Below are positions 16,268-26,315 of a stretch of DNA of 64,000 nt, piece by piece; position 1 is the stretch's first letter; each line of letters opens with the position of its first letter. Made by a program: the position numbers and the translations under genes. A model generated the notes under the pieces. The model was given only the letters and a program-made list of their open reading frames with translations, was not told the DNA's origin and ran no database searches. The DNA is from Paenibacillus phytorum (GTDB lineage: Bacteria; Bacillota; Bacilli; Paenibacillales; NBRC-103111): NCBI RefSeq assembly GCF_013141715.1, contig NZ_WHOA01000190.1, forward strand, positions 85,991-149,990, given 5' to 3'.

Positions 16268-17896
16268 TTAGATAGGATTCGCTGTTTTTCGATATTCATT
16301 TGGGGTGAGTCCCTCTAGTTTTTTGAAAACTTTGCTGAAATATTTCTCGTCCTGGTAACCGACCATCTCCGCTACTTGTGAAATCCGAAGATGTGGATTG
16401 CGCAGCAAGATTTTTGCTTTACTCATGCGAATTTGGCCTAAATAGTCCGAAAGGTTTACCTCGAACTCTTGTTTGAATTTCCGTGAGATGTACTCGCGGC
16501 TAAGATAGAATCGATTAGCGATATCCTGAAGCGAGACATCTTCGTGATAGTGCTTCTGAAGGAACTCGGCGATTTCAAAAATAACGCTTTTGTCCTTCTG
16601 CTGACTCTCAAGAAGAAGCTTCGATAAGTGAACAATACTCCGAGTGAGTTCCTGCTGCCAAAGCGAGAGGGATAGGATCCCATGCTCATCAAGCGGAACG
16701 ATCAAACTGGATGGCTCATCCAGGAGCAGCTGTTTGACCTGATCTTCACTAATGTTAGAGAAAAATTGCTGTACCCAACGGCGCTTCATCACCCTGTACT
16801 CCCGCCACCAATGGTCGAGTTGTTCGAGTGTAATGGCTTCGCTCAATTTGACGGCGTCCATCCATTCTTGAATCGTGTCTTGAATTTGGTCTATGCTGCC
16901 ACTGCGAATAGCGAGTTGAATCCGTTCCTCATATTGGCTGAAAGTGAGTGCAGGTTGAATCGTTTTGGCTGTTTTCAATGTACTGTGAATCCAAGTTTCC
17001 TTGGATTTGAGATTTCGCTGTCTGAGGGCATCACGAGCTTCCTGATAGGATAAAGCCAAATCCGTTGGGAAGGAGCGAGAACTTCCGATGCCGAAGTCCA
17101 CGCGAGTATGAAGCGCGGTGCGTATACCTTCATTAATTTTAGCTAGAAATGCCTCAGAGCCAGATTGATCCTTCCATAGAAGCAATACAATTTCGTTATC
17201 GCTGTTCCAATGGCGGAAAGCATAGCCGCGCTGATCGTTAATGAGGAATTCATTACATATGTTAATGAGAGAGAAGAGCAGTAAATCCAGATTATGACTG
17301 AATTTGTTCTTCACACTGCGTTCCATTGTATCTAAAGATAAAATAGCGACACGACATTCTCGAATAGTCCGAGATAAATGAAGCTCTTTCTCGAGCTGCT
17401 CGGCTGCTTGATCATAAGCTGAGGGTTCACTAATTAGGTTCGATAGCAGCTTGTCCCAGTACATGGGTTTAATTTGGTTCATTTCGATATTCAGTTCTCG
17501 ATTGGTATGACGAAGCTCCTCATCCTTATTCCAAGCCTGGATGGCTTTATCTAACGCTTCATTTAACTGTTCGGGATCAATGGGCTTCAATATATAGTCC
17601 GTTCCCCCATACTTCAACGTATGGCGAAGTAGAGAGAAGTCGTCATGGCCGCTAATGACGATCGTCTTCGAGTCAGGAGCATGCGTATGCAGCCACTCGA
17701 GTAATTTGACCCCATTCATAATTGGCATCATCATATCGGTCATGATAATCTCAGGATGATGGGTGTTCACCATATCAATGGCCGATTCACCATCTTGGGC
17801 CTCCTGAATGGTTTCTATGCCATACTGTTTCCAATTGACTAGCAGACGGATGGCGTCGCGCACATGCTTTTCATCATCGACAAGTAATACTTTCAT
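16268..17896 (-). CDS. YesN-like response regulator with AraC output domain
   Basis: A 542-residue regulator. The receiver has DD (7-8), phospho-acceptor Asp54 in EIIMTDMMMPIMNG and the conserved Lys in YILKPIDPEQL. A long middle region of unknown fold follows. The C-terminal AraC double helix-turn-helix has VSLQDIANRFYLSREYISRK and ISQVAEMVGYQDEKYFSKVF. It is made with the kinase whose gene overlaps it by 4 bp (ATGA). The pair lies back-to-back with a CUT1 sugar importer and most likely activates that operon in response to an extracellular sugar. The order is kinase first, regulator second. Confidence 0.92.
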   Translation of the reverse strand: MKVLLVDDEKHVRDAIRLLVNWKQYGIETIQEAQDGESAIDMVNTHHPEIIMTDMMMPIMNGVKLLEWLHTHAPDSKTIVISGHDDFSLLRHTLKYGGTDYILKPIDPEQLNEALDKAIQAWNKDEELRHTNRELNIEMNQIKPMYWDKLLSNLISEPSAYDQAAEQLEKELHLSRTIRECRVAILSLDTMERSVKNKFSHNLDLLLFSLINICNEFLINDQRGYAFRHWNSDNEIVLLLWKDQSGSEAFLAKINEGIRTALHTRVDFGIGSSRSFPTDLALSYQEARDALRQRNLKSKETWIHSTLKTAKTIQPALTFSQYEERIQLAIRSGSIDQIQDTIQEWMDAVKLSEAITLEQLDHWWREYRVMKRRWVQQFFSNISEDQVKQLLLDEPSSLIVPLDEHGILSLSLWQQELTRSIVHLSKLLLESQQKDKSVIFEIAEFLQKHYHEDVSLQDIANRFYLSREYISRKFKQEFEVNLSDYLGQIRMSKAKILLRNPHLRISQVAEMVGYQDEKYFSKVFKKLEGLTPNEYRKTANPI

Positions 17897-19713
17897 TCCG
17901 TTTGCTCCCTTTTCATAGGAATGTGAATGACAATCCTAAGACCTTGTGGTTGTACATGTTCAATATCAAGAGTTGCATCATCGGTAAAATAGAGCTGTAC
18001 TCGGGTTAGCACATTACTAAGTCCAATACAGGCTGCATCGGTTATGGATGGGGCATTCAGCCGGCTTTTTACCTCGCGCAACCGCTCCTCCGTTATACCA
18101 ATCCCATTATCCTCAATAATGAGCTTTAAATATTCATCCTCACGATCTGTAGGCATCGTTGCCTGAATACGTAATAAGCCTGTGGTTTCACTTGGTTTAA
18201 AACCATGCTTAAAATAATTTTCCACAAGCGGTTGAAGGATCATCTTGGGTACAGAGATTGCTTTTGTGCTTTCTTCTATGTCGTAAATAATTTCAAATTG
18301 ATGCTCGAATCGCTGTTTTTGCAGCTCGAGATAAGCTTTAATATGTTCAATTTCCTTACGCAAAGGAACAACCGATTCGTTGGTGTTCATACTGTAATGC
18401 ATCATTTTAGCCAGATACGAAATTAAGGCGTAAATCTTTGGAGCCTCGTGCTGTAAAGCTAATGTACCGATAGATTGCAGTGCGTTATTCAGAAAATGCG
18501 GATTGATCTGGGCTTGCAGTGCCATGAGCTGATTCGATTTGTTTGCAAGCTCTAAGCGGTATTCGCGCATGACCATTTGATTTAAATCTTGCATCAGGCC
18601 ATGGAATCGATTGGCGAGAATGCCCATTTCATCCGTTCGAGTGAGCTCGATATCGGCATTCAAATGGCCTAACTGAACCTGTCCCGCCTGTATGCGTGTG
18701 ATATAACGAAGTAATTGTTTGATAGGCTCTGTAAATTTAATGCTGATATAAATGGTTCCGGCAATGACAATCAACATAAACAGAGTAAGGATCAAAGAAT
18801 TAATTAAAGTTAACTGTCTGGCATTTTTCGTTAATTGCTCATAGGGAAGCCGCTTCACGATCGTCCAGTTAACATAGTCAGTTTTCATTTTTTCATAAAT
18901 ATTTATCCCCGCATAAGCGCCGTTTTTCCATTCATAGGAACCTTTTTGGAGATCACTATAAATCGCCTCATTCCCCCAGCTTGCTTCAAGAGGTTGTCCC
19001 CATTTAGAAACATCAGGACCGAACACGATGAACCCCTTATCATCCAGGATATAAAGTTCTTCTTGGTCATGGGTGAATAAGCTTTGAGATATTTCTGAGA
19101 CTAGATTCAGCTGAAGATCAATGATCAGCTCACCAATCGAGATGTTGCTTGGGGAGTACATAATTTTACGATGCATAGATAGGACAGGGGTTGGAGCAGA
19201 ATACACATTAAGTGCAATATTGTAATTATGGCTTTCATGAGTGGTTTCAAAATAAACGGTTTTGTTCTCGGGGAACTGCCGAAGAGATTCATATTTACCG
19301 ATCGTGCTTCCTTGAATGTCGCTGCTCGCTAAATAAGAACGGTCGCTAACGGAGGCGTAAAGATAAATTTGTTTGATCTCTTTAACCGAGTGGGACATGA
19401 CCTGCAGTCCGCTTTTGATAACCTTATCACTCATGTAGTCGATTTCTCGCTCGGTTTGCAGAATATCGTAAAGATAACCAACAGATGAATACTGACCTGT
19501 ATAAATCGTAGTGGATGCTTGGACAACACCATTTAAGTAGTTCAACAAATTCATTTTTGCTTGAGATATCAGGGCCGAATTATTCGTAATTGTGTCTTCT
19601 GTGACTTTCTCCTTGGTGAATATATAAGAAACAACAATGGATGTAGTGAATGGAACTAAGGTCGCAATAAGCAGAAAAAGGATTAATTTATTGCGTATAC
19701 TATGACGAAACAA
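17893..19713 (-). CDS. YesM-like sensor histidine kinase
   Basis: A 606-residue membrane kinase of the LytS/YesM class. It has helix 1 at about 10-32 and an extracytoplasmic Cache-like sensor (33-300, with LYILDDKGFIVFGP). Helix 2 at about 301-325 leads into a HAMP linker (326-380), then the His_kinase block AQINPHFLNNALQSIGTLA with phospho-acceptor His406 and an ATPase domain ending in DNGIGITEERL. The start codon is a TTG without an obvious ribosome site; no better in-frame start lies before the first helix, so initiation is uncertain. It faces the importer operon across about 155 bp that must hold both promoters. Confidence 0.9.
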   Translation of the reverse strand: MFRHSIRNKLILFLLIATLVPFTTSIVVSYIFTKEKVTEDTITNNSALISQAKMNLLNYLNGVVQASTTIYTGQYSSVGYLYDILQTEREIDYMSDKVIKSGLQVMSHSVKEIKQIYLYASVSDRSYLASSDIQGSTIGKYESLRQFPENKTVYFETTHESHNYNIALNVYSAPTPVLSMHRKIMYSPSNISIGELIIDLQLNLVSEISQSLFTHDQEELYILDDKGFIVFGPDVSKWGQPLEASWGNEAIYSDLQKGSYEWKNGAYAGINIYEKMKTDYVNWTIVKRLPYEQLTKNARQLTLINSLILTLFMLIVIAGTIYISIKFTEPIKQLLRYITRIQAGQVQLGHLNADIELTRTDEMGILANRFHGLMQDLNQMVMREYRLELANKSNQLMALQAQINPHFLNNALQSIGTLALQHEAPKIYALISYLAKMMHYSMNTNESVVPLRKEIEHIKAYLELQKQRFEHQFEIIYDIEESTKAISVPKMILQPLVENYFKHGFKPSETTGLLRIQATMPTDREDEYLKLIIEDNGIGITEERLREVKSRLNAPSITDAACIGLSNVLTRVQLYFTDDATLDIEHVQPQGLRIVIHIPMKREQTE

Positions 19714-19870
19714 GGTGCATCAACTCGGTTTCTTTTTAGACTTTTCACCCTACATTGTAGCAGGAGAGGTCAACAAATTCCACCTAATGCATCACGATAA
19801 TCAGTGTTTTGCCAAGAACAAGGGCTTTATACTTAGGGTATAGTTACATAATCGTAAGGGGGAAATTCCC

Positions 19871-20755
19871 ATGAAGGCCAACAAAGGGTTAGCAGGACTT
19901 ATCCAACAATGGGTGTTTATCGGACCAGCGTTGATCTTTTTCGCGCTCATTGTTGTTACTCCTTTTCTCATGAGTATTTATTATTCATTTACCGAGTGGA
20001 ATGGTGTGACAACAACCGTGAAGTTCAACGGTTTAGACAATTTCAAACACCTTCTTTTTCATGACACGGACTATCGCAACGCATTCTGGTTTACAACAAG
20101 AATAACCGTGACGGATGTCATTCTCACGAATCTTGTCGGGTTTCTTTTGGCGCTCTTGCTCACACAGGCACTGAAAACCAGAAATGTACTGCGTACTATT
20201 TTCTTCATGCCAAACGTTATTGGGGGATTACTGCTTGGTTTCATTTGGCAGTTTATTTTCGTCAAAGGGTTCGCGACGTTAGGCGATTTGACTAATATCA
20301 GTTTTTTCCAACTTCCTTGGTTGGGTGATGCACCTACAGCCTTCTGGGCAATCGCCATCGTTAGCATATGGCAAGGTTCGGGCTACTTAATGATCATTTA
20401 TATTGCGGCACTTTCGAATGTGCCCAAAGATATGGTTGAAGCGGCTTATATTGATGGTGCTACGCGATTTCAAGTTCTTAAGAACATTATCATTCCACTC
20501 ATTATGCCAGCTGTAACCGTATGTTTGTTCCTGACCATCTCATGGAACTTCAAGATGTTTGACCTGAACTTTGCCTTGACTAAAGGCGGACCATTCAACT
20601 CAACAGAATCTGTTTCCATCAATATTTATCAAGAAGCGTTCCGGAATAACAACTATGGTTTAGGTACAGCAAAAGCGCTAGTATTCTTCGTTGTAGTGGC
20701 CATTATTTCGACCATCCAAGTCATGTATACGAAACGCAAGGAGGTTGAAGTTTAA
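19871..20755 (+). CDS. CUT1 sugar ABC permease, MalF/MsmF-like
   Basis: A 294-residue membrane subunit. The sequence opens with a helix (WVFIGPALIFFALIVVTPFL) and has MSIYYSFTEWNG, typical of CUT1 first permeases. The EAA loop VEAAYIDGATRFQVLKNIIIP docks an ATPase (seen here as EAAYIDGATRFQVL). It ends with KRKEVEV and its stop overlaps the start of the second permease by one base (TAATG). AAGGGGGAAA precedes the ATG. The operon order permease-permease-binding protein is the reverse of the usual one. It is probably controlled by the divergent YesM/YesN-like pair. Confidence 0.93.
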   Translation: MKANKGLAGLIQQWVFIGPALIFFALIVVTPFLMSIYYSFTEWNGVTTTVKFNGLDNFKHLLFHDTDYRNAFWFTTRITVTDVILTNLVGFLLALLLTQALKTRNVLRTIFFMPNVIGGLLLGFIWQFIFVKGFATLGDLTNISFFQLPWLGDAPTAFWAIAIVSIWQGSGYLMIIYIAALSNVPKDMVEAAYIDGATRFQVLKNIIIPLIMPAVTVCLFLTISWNFKMFDLNFALTKGGPFNSTESVSINIYQEAFRNNNYGLGTAKALVFFVVVAIISTIQVMYTKRKEVEV

Positions 20756-21591
20756 TGGAATCCGTCAAAAAATACTCTGGTCGACTATTCTCACTCGAGG
20801 TGCTTGGTATCTTGGTTGGGCTATTATTCCTAGTCCCTTTCTACTTTGTCATCGTCAACTCCCTTAAGACATTTCCGGAGCTAGCCGCCAGCACAGCGAA
20901 ACTTCCGTCAAGCTTATATCTTGATAACTATACGAAGGTATGGACAATCATGAAGTTCCCAAGTGCGTTTATGAATTCTTTAATTATTACAGTACTCAGT
21001 AATGTGGGGCTTGTATTGATCAGTTCCATGGCCGCTTATCGAATGGTTCGCAAATCAAGTAAATTCAACAATCTTGTATTTATTGCTTTCGTTGCTGCTA
21101 TGGTGATTCCGTTTCAATCCATCATGATTCCGCTTGTGCGCGTCGCGAGTCAAGTTGGACTTATGGATAGCAAGTTCGGATTGATTATTTGTTACTTTGG
21201 ATTCGGTGTTTCACTAAACGTATTCTTGTTTCATGGTTTTATTAAATCCATTCCGCTTGAGATTGAAGAATCAGCCACTGTGGATGGCTGCTCGCCGTAC
21301 GGAGTATTTTGGCGAATTGTTTTCCCGCTGTTGAAGCCGATGTCTACGACCGTCATTATCTTAAACAGTTTATGGATATGGAATGATTATTTGCTTCCTT
21401 CACTCGTGTTAAATAGTCCAGATCTGAGAACAATACCTTTAGCAACATTCTCATTCTTTGGTCAATATACGAAGCAATGGGATTTGGCCTTGGCTGGTTT
21501 AACACTTGGCGTCCTGCCGATCGTTATTTTCTTCTTGGCCATGCAGAGACATATTGTAGAAGGTATTACGGCAGGTTCGGTAAAAGGTTAA
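20755..21591 (+). CDS. CUT1 sugar ABC permease, MalG/MsmG-like
   Basis: A 278-residue second permease. Six helices are predicted, with the CUT1 G-type features FYFVIVNSLKTFPELAAS after helix 1, the EAA loop LEIEESATVDGCSPYGVFWR and the family end RHIVEGITAGSVKG. It is translationally coupled to the first permease through the overlapping TAATG. The following lipoprotein gene is 160 bp away, far enough for its own promoter or a processing site, which would allow higher output of the binding protein. No ATPase gene follows, as in the other two importers of this window. Confidence 0.93.
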   Translation: MESVKKYSGRLFSLEVLGILVGLLFLVPFYFVIVNSLKTFPELAASTAKLPSSLYLDNYTKVWTIMKFPSAFMNSLIITVLSNVGLVLISSMAAYRMVRKSSKFNNLVFIAFVAAMVIPFQSIMIPLVRVASQVGLMDSKFGLIICYFGFGVSLNVFLFHGFIKSIPLEIEESATVDGCSPYGVFWRIVFPLLKPMSTTVIILNSLWIWNDYLLPSLVLNSPDLRTIPLATFSFFGQYTKQWDLALAGLTLGVLPIVIFFLAMQRHIVEGITAGSVKG

Positions 21592-21698
21592 CAGTTTTGC
21601 AAATATGTTCAAAATCTTCCACCTTTATGTTCAATATCCTCTGTGTTAAGGGTCTAAGTAAGTGTTTACAATAAACCATGTAAGCTGATGACGAGTTA

Positions 21699-21712
21699 AC
21701 GAAACGTTATCA
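21699..21712 (+). promoter_or_regulatory. Weak CcpA (cre)-like site
   Basis: ACGAAACGTTATCA matches the cre consensus TGWAANCGNTNWCA at 11 of 14 positions, just upstream of the binding-protein gene. A match of this quality is expected by chance in a window this size, so it is only a candidate. Confidence 0.2.
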
Positions 21713-21752
21713 GGGTAAGCTGATTGAAACTTAAAAGGGAGGCTTTACCTAA

Positions 21753-23069
21753 ATGAAAAGATTAACAATGATCAGTATGGCTGCCGTACTTTCACTATCT
21801 CTAGTTGCCGTTGGCTGCGCAAAGAAAGAAACTGCGCCAACTCCATCAGCAACAACGGGTGGAGCGGCAACACCAGCACCTGCAGGCGGTAAACAAGTCA
21901 CGATTAAAATGTTCCAATTCAAAGTAGAAATCGCCGATCAACTTGGCAAGCTCGTTCAAGAATATCAAAAGCTAAATCCAAACGTTAAAATTCAGGTGGA
22001 TACAGTTGGCGGCGGTGCTGACTACGGCGCAGCTTTGCTTGCGAAGTTCAACTCCGGCGACAAACCGGATATTTTCAACAACGGTGGTTTCACGGATCTC
22101 GATAAATGGATCGAAAACCTAGAAGATCTTTCCGATCAACCATGGGTAAGTGATCTTGTAGACGTAGCTAAAGAGCCAATGACGAAAAACGGTAAAATAT
22201 ATGGACAACCGCTGAACCTTGAAGGTTATGGTTTCCAATACAATAAAGACTTGTTTGCACAAGCTGGCATTACTGAATTGCCAAAAACGCTCACACAATT
22301 GGAAGATGCAGCTAAAAAGCTTCAAGCAAAAGGAATTACACCTTTCGAAACCGGTTATGGCGAGTGGTGGGTACTAGGTAACCACTTCGTAAACCTACCG
22401 TTTGCTTACCAAAAGGATCCAAATGCCTTCATTGACGGTTTGAACAAAGGAACAGCAAAAATTCCGGGTAACGAAGTATTTAATCAATGGTCGAAATTAT
22501 TTGATCTGCAATTGAAATATGGTAACAAAAATCCGCTTCAAACCGATTACAATACACAAGTAACTGATTTTGCTACTGGTAAAGCAGCAATGACACAACA
22601 AGGTAACTGGACACAAGTCCAAATCACGAAAACAAACCCGAACATCAAAATTGGCTTCTTGCCAATGCCGATCAGCGATGACGCTGCTGCGAACGATAAA
22701 TTGTTCGTTGGTGTACCAAACAACTGGGTTATCAACAAAAACTCTGCTGTGAAAGACGAAGCTAAGAAATTCTTGAACTGGATGGTAAGTTCTGATGTAG
22801 GTAAGAAATATATTACGGAAGAATTCAAATTCATTCCAGCATTCAAATCCATTCCTGCTGATGAGAAAGTTCTAGGACCTTTGGCAGCTGACATCATCAC
22901 TTACAGTAAAGCTGGTAAAACACTTAGCTGGAACTGGTTCAAATTCCCAGGCGGCGAAGCTTCCAGTAAAAAATTCGGCGATATTATGCAAGGTTATGTA
23001 GCGAAGAAGTATACGAAGGATCAAATGTTTGAGGAATTCCAGAAAACATGGGATAGCCTTAAGAAGTAA
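21753..23069 (+). CDS. CUT1 sugar-binding lipoprotein, MsmE/family 1
   Basis: A 438-residue substrate-binding lipoprotein. The signal peptide ends in VAVGCAKK (lipidated Cys about 22), then a Thr/Pro/Ala-rich linker. The mature domain has the family-1 pattern: KMFQFKVEIADQLGKLVQEY, AALLAKFNSGDKPDIFNNGG, and QGNWTQVQI in the ligand cleft. AAAGGGAGG precedes the ATG. It should capture a mono- or oligosaccharide for the two permeases just upstream. Codon use is AT-rich and biased, in line with high expression. The Trp-rich segments (GEWWVLGNHF, WNWFKFPGG) fit sugar stacking. Confidence 0.93.
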   Translation: MKRLTMISMAAVLSLSLVAVGCAKKETAPTPSATTGGAATPAPAGGKQVTIKMFQFKVEIADQLGKLVQEYQKLNPNVKIQVDTVGGGADYGAALLAKFNSGDKPDIFNNGGFTDLDKWIENLEDLSDQPWVSDLVDVAKEPMTKNGKIYGQPLNLEGYGFQYNKDLFAQAGITELPKTLTQLEDAAKKLQAKGITPFETGYGEWWVLGNHFVNLPFAYQKDPNAFIDGLNKGTAKIPGNEVFNQWSKLFDLQLKYGNKNPLQTDYNTQVTDFATGKAAMTQQGNWTQVQITKTNPNIKIGFLPMPISDDAAANDKLFVGVPNNWVINKNSAVKDEAKKFLNWMVSSDVGKKYITEEFKFIPAFKSIPADEKVLGPLAADIITYSKAGKTLSWNWFKFPGGEASSKKFGDIMQGYVAKKYTKDQMFEEFQKTWDSLKK

Positions 23070-23088
23070 CTCAATAATGGGTGGTAAT

Positions 23089-23118
23089 AAAGCCTCAGCG
23101 CCAATGCTGAGGCTTTTT
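23089..23118 (+). terminator. Intrinsic terminator of the importer operon
   Basis: AAAGCCTCAGC-GCCAAT-GCTGAGGCTTT with a T-run, 20 bp after the binding-protein stop. Confidence 0.88.
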
Positions 23119-23170
23119 GCTGTTTAACAGAAAAGGAATAGGCTGTTACAATAAAGAGGACTGGAGGTCT

Positions 23171-24403
23171 ATGATGATAATAAGAATCAGGTCTTGGCTG
23201 CATAGCAGAGGAAATTCACTTCCGCGTGAGAAGCAATTGTCTCGTGAAGCCGTAATTTCATTAATTATTCATTCTATTTTTCAATTTGGCGCTTCCATGT
23301 CGGGCGTGTTCTTAAACTTATACTTATGGCGGTTAACGCACAGTGTCGTAGTGAATGGTACATACAGCATGGTCGTTTTCATTTTAACACCGATAGGCTT
23401 TGCACTTGGCGGCCTCATGATTAAGAAGAAAGACCGAATGGTATCGTATCGTCTAGGTATCATGCTCATAGGTCTTTTTTATTTGAGCGTCATTCTAGCC
23501 CAAGAGAAACTGGTCGAATATTATATGCTATTTGCCATTTTTAATGGACTTGCAGGTGCTTTTTACTGGGTAGGTTATTTAACCCTGATGTATGATGTGT
23601 CTAACGAGCAGAACCGGATTCGATATCTTGCATTCAATATGATTTTTTTCACAGCAGCAACCTTAGCGGGGCCGGCACTTGCCGGATTCATTATCCGATT
23701 AAAAGAAGGACTAAGCGGCTACACCATAGTCTTTTCAATAGCATTCTGTATGTTCTTACTAGCGGCACTGATTTCATTGAAAATTAAAGCTTCAGGTGGA
23801 CATCATCGAGTTTATTATTTGAAGCTAACTGGTCTTATTATGAAGAAAGAACGTGACTGGTTGAAAGCGCTGTTTGGATTTTTGGGAATGGGTTTGCTCC
23901 AAGGGACAATGCTTTTCTTACCGAATATTCTGCTTTTCAAAGTGATGCCGCGTGAAGATATTGTGGGCTACCTCGGTGTATTATACTCAAGTCTATCGAT
24001 CGTAATGGGCATTTTTATATCTAAATACGCAAATGCTAGTAAAGCTCGACTTTATTTAGCCATATCAACACTTGGTTACCTTATTGGTGTATCTTTTTTA
24101 CTAGGGAGTGTTAATGTATGGACCGTTGTAAGTTTCATGATTTTGCACTCTATTTTCGCACCGCTGCAAGGGAATACAATGACAGGCTATTATTATGGTC
24201 TCATTGCGAAGCTGCCGCTTAAAGGCCAATTGAAAGTAGAAAGTATGGTTGTTCGGGAATTTTTCTTGAATGTTGGGCGTGTGATTTCAATTACCTGTTT
24301 AATCTCATTTGGCAGTGATTTGGATGGGGGCTGGATTCCATGGATTTTAATGACTGCAGCTATGTCACAAATTGCCCTTGTATGGTCGATTAAGAATCAA
24401 TAA
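23171..24403 (+). CDS. Major facilitator superfamily transporter
   Basis: A 410-residue 12-helix carrier. It has the MFS-like loop after helices 2-3 (GGLMIKKKDRMVSYRLGIML, loop RMVSYRLG). A matching basic loop in the second half is SKYANASKARLYLAIS. GGAGGT lies 4-6 bp before the ATGATG at 23171. The protein belongs to the poorly characterised MFS group near YttB/YqgE-like carriers; the substrate is unknown. It is a single gene after the importer terminator; the flavoprotein gene follows 69 bp later with its own ribosome site and may be co-transcribed. Confidence 0.85.
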   Translation: MMIIRIRSWLHSRGNSLPREKQLSREAVISLIIHSIFQFGASMSGVFLNLYLWRLTHSVVVNGTYSMVVFILTPIGFALGGLMIKKKDRMVSYRLGIMLIGLFYLSVILAQEKLVEYYMLFAIFNGLAGAFYWVGYLTLMYDVSNEQNRIRYLAFNMIFFTAATLAGPALAGFIIRLKEGLSGYTIVFSIAFCMFLLAALISLKIKASGGHHRVYYLKLTGLIMKKERDWLKALFGFLGMGLLQGTMLFLPNILLFKVMPREDIVGYLGVLYSSLSIVMGIFISKYANASKARLYLAISTLGYLIGVSFLLGSVNVWTVVSFMILHSIFAPLQGNTMTGYYYGLIAKLPLKGQLKVESMVVREFFLNVGRVISITCLISFGSDLDGGWIPWILMTAAMSQIALVWSIKNQ

Positions 24404-24472
24404 GATGAGCATGAAAGCGCGTTAACTCGGATATCCTAGGAAGTAGATGACAGGAGAAGAGGACGTGCGGTT

Positions 24473-25423
24473 ATGGAACAATATGACAGCATGATTGTTG
24501 GCGGAGGTATTGCTGGACTTCAAGCAGCCATTCAATTAGGGAGATATGAGCATCGTGTGCTTGTTATAGATGCCGGCTATGGCCGGTCTACACTATGTAA
24601 AAGCTACCATAACCTTTTGGGGTGGCCAGATGGTGTATCGGGTGAAGAGCTTCGCCGATTAGGGAGGCTTCAAGCTGAGAAGCTTGGTGTTACTTTCGCT
24701 AAAGATGAAGTTGTACAAGCTGTAAACAAAGGTAAACCTGGGGATGGATTTGAGCTATGGGGGAAGTCTGGCAAGGGATATGAAGCCCCAACTTTACTCT
24801 TGGCTACAGGACTTCTGGACCGTATTCCCGAGCTGCCCAATCTGAAAAACTGTCTAGGGCTGACTGTTTACGTCTGTCCTGATTGTGATGGCTATGAGAT
24901 AAAAAACAAACAGACCATTGTGATGGGTTCTGGTGATTCTGGAGCGGGAATGGCCCTGACGCTTAGTACGCGTACGGACAAGCTCACCTATGTGAATCAT
25001 GAGCAGAAAGCTGTGAAGAGCGAGCTATTAGCAAAGCTGAAGGATAAGAGAATCACCTATGTCGCGGAAGATATTAGGGAGGTGATGGCTGAAACCAATG
25101 GCTTATTTCGCGGTGTTGTTTTGGCAAATGGGGAGCGAATCGGTGCGGAGCGCGGGTTTATAGCCTTCGGCGGGAATGAAGTGAAGTCGGATTTGGCCCG
25201 GCAGTTAGGCGCGGAGCGAATGGAGAATCGCCACATTGTAACGGATCCCCGCAGTAAAATGACGAGTGTGCCATTCGTCTGGGCAGCAGGGGACGTGGGT
25301 GTTCATGCGGAGCAAGTGACTATTGCCATGGGCGAAGGGGCGCAGGCGGCGATTTGGATGAACAAAGCGCTGCTAATGTTGAAGGAAGAAGCGAACATAC
25401 ATGGAGTTGTTGTTCGCTCTTAA
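24473..25423 (+). CDS. NAD(P)/FAD-dependent oxidoreductase, thioredoxin-reductase-like
   Basis: A 316-residue flavoprotein. It has an N-terminal FAD-binding Rossmann motif (VGGGIAGLQAAIQLGRYEHR), the redox centre CPDCDGYE in place of the thioredoxin reductase CATC, an NAD(P) motif (VMGSGDSGAGMALTLS) and the C-terminal FAD motif FVWAAGDVGVHAEQVTIAMGEG (seen as WAAGDV). The CxxC means a disulfide substrate is possible; members of this side branch act on thioredoxin-like proteins or small molecules. Its stop overlaps the stop of the convergent DUF2161-type gene by 4 bp. Confidence 0.88.
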   Translation: MEQYDSMIVGGGIAGLQAAIQLGRYEHRVLVIDAGYGRSTLCKSYHNLLGWPDGVSGEELRRLGRLQAEKLGVTFAKDEVVQAVNKGKPGDGFELWGKSGKGYEAPTLLLATGLLDRIPELPNLKNCLGLTVYVCPDCDGYEIKNKQTIVMGSGDSGAGMALTLSTRTDKLTYVNHEQKAVKSELLAKLKDKRITYVAEDIREVMAETNGLFRGVVLANGERIGAERGFIAFGGNEVKSDLARQLGAERMENRHIVTDPRSKMTSVPFVWAAGDVGVHAEQVTIAMGEGAQAAIWMNKALLMLKEEANIHGVVVRS

Positions 25424-26166
25424 GGGTTTAAAGTAGGTAGGATAGTAGATGAGTCGGACGTCTCCGCCCCGGGAAAAGCAGCTAGAACATGGGCATACTC
25501 CGCTAACGCTTGCACCCCAAGTGGGGTGATATGATAAATGCCGCGGCTTTGGCGTACGAACCAGCGGTAGTAGTTTTTTTGAAGTAGGGAGCTTACGGCT
25601 TTGTTGCTCGTAAAGTCACGCAGAAGACGCGGGCTAAGTGGTCCATGCTGTTGCAGTAAGTAGGCGCAATGCAGCGATTTTTCACGGTAGGCAGTCATAA
25701 GCTTCTGTTTTGAGCTGCCTCCGACGTTGTAGTCCCCACTGCGTTCATGAAATTCGTTTACAACTTTCAAGGCAGCACGCTTATTTTGGCGTAATTGATA
25801 GGGAGTAGGCTCGCAGACGAGATCCACTGCGGGCTGTTTGCGTTTGAAAAATTGAACGGTCAGTACACCTAGGCCGAGCATGCGGCATAAACGTCGAATC
25901 TCTTCCCATTGCAGTCGATGCGGAGCTCGTCCTTTATTGGGAAGCTCGAAAGCGACATAGACCTGATCCGTCAGCCGCAGACGATCGATGCCTTGCACGA
26001 GGAGCGGGATGTTGAAGCTTTTTTTTAATTCGACAATGATAGGCGGCTCATCACCGCGAATGGCAACTAAGTCGCAATGCTTAATCTCTGCGCGAACGGT
26101 GTAACCTCGCTGCTCGAAATAGTGTTTAATGGGAGCGTAAAGCTCCGTTTCTGTTTGGATAGGCAT
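25420..26166 (-). CDS. DUF2161-type protein with PD-(D/E)XK nuclease-like fold
   Basis: A 248-residue protein. The N-terminus shows the restriction-endonuclease-like signature: AEIKHCDLVAIRGDEPPIIVELKK, with the Asp of CDLVAI and the Glu-Leu-Lys of VELKK as the metal-binding core. The C-terminal half (VNEFHERSGDYNVGGSSKQK onward) has winged-helix-like sequence. Proteins of this group are annotated as DUF2161 putative phosphodiesterases; the cellular role is not known. GAGAGGAG lies upstream of the ATG at a rather long spacing (11-12 bp). It is convergent with the flavoprotein gene, and divergent from egsA. Confidence 0.75.
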   Translation of the reverse strand: MPIQTETELYAPIKHYFEQRGYTVRAEIKHCDLVAIRGDEPPIIVELKKSFNIPLLVQGIDRLRLTDQVYVAFELPNKGRAPHRLQWEEIRRLCRMLGLGVLTVQFFKRKQPAVDLVCEPTPYQLRQNKRAALKVVNEFHERSGDYNVGGSSKQKLMTAYREKSLHCAYLLQQHGPLSPRLLRDFTSNKAVSSLLQKNYYRWFVRQSRGIYHITPLGVQALAEYAHVLAAFPGAETSDSSTILPTLNP

Positions 26167-26315
26167 GAGGTTAGTGATCTCCTCTCTAGTTACAATATTT
26201 GCAGCCAGAATGTGTTACATTATAGCATAGCTTTTGCTAGAATAGGGGAAGAATCACTTGTACGTACATGTTGAAACGGAACGGTAGAGCCAGGAGACAG
26301 AGGAGGATGCGTGGG

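Noticed and set aside
21699..21712. Strong catabolite repression site
   Set aside because: Only 11 of 14 positions fit the cre consensus and the first half-site is poor; kept as a low-confidence feature, not as a finding.
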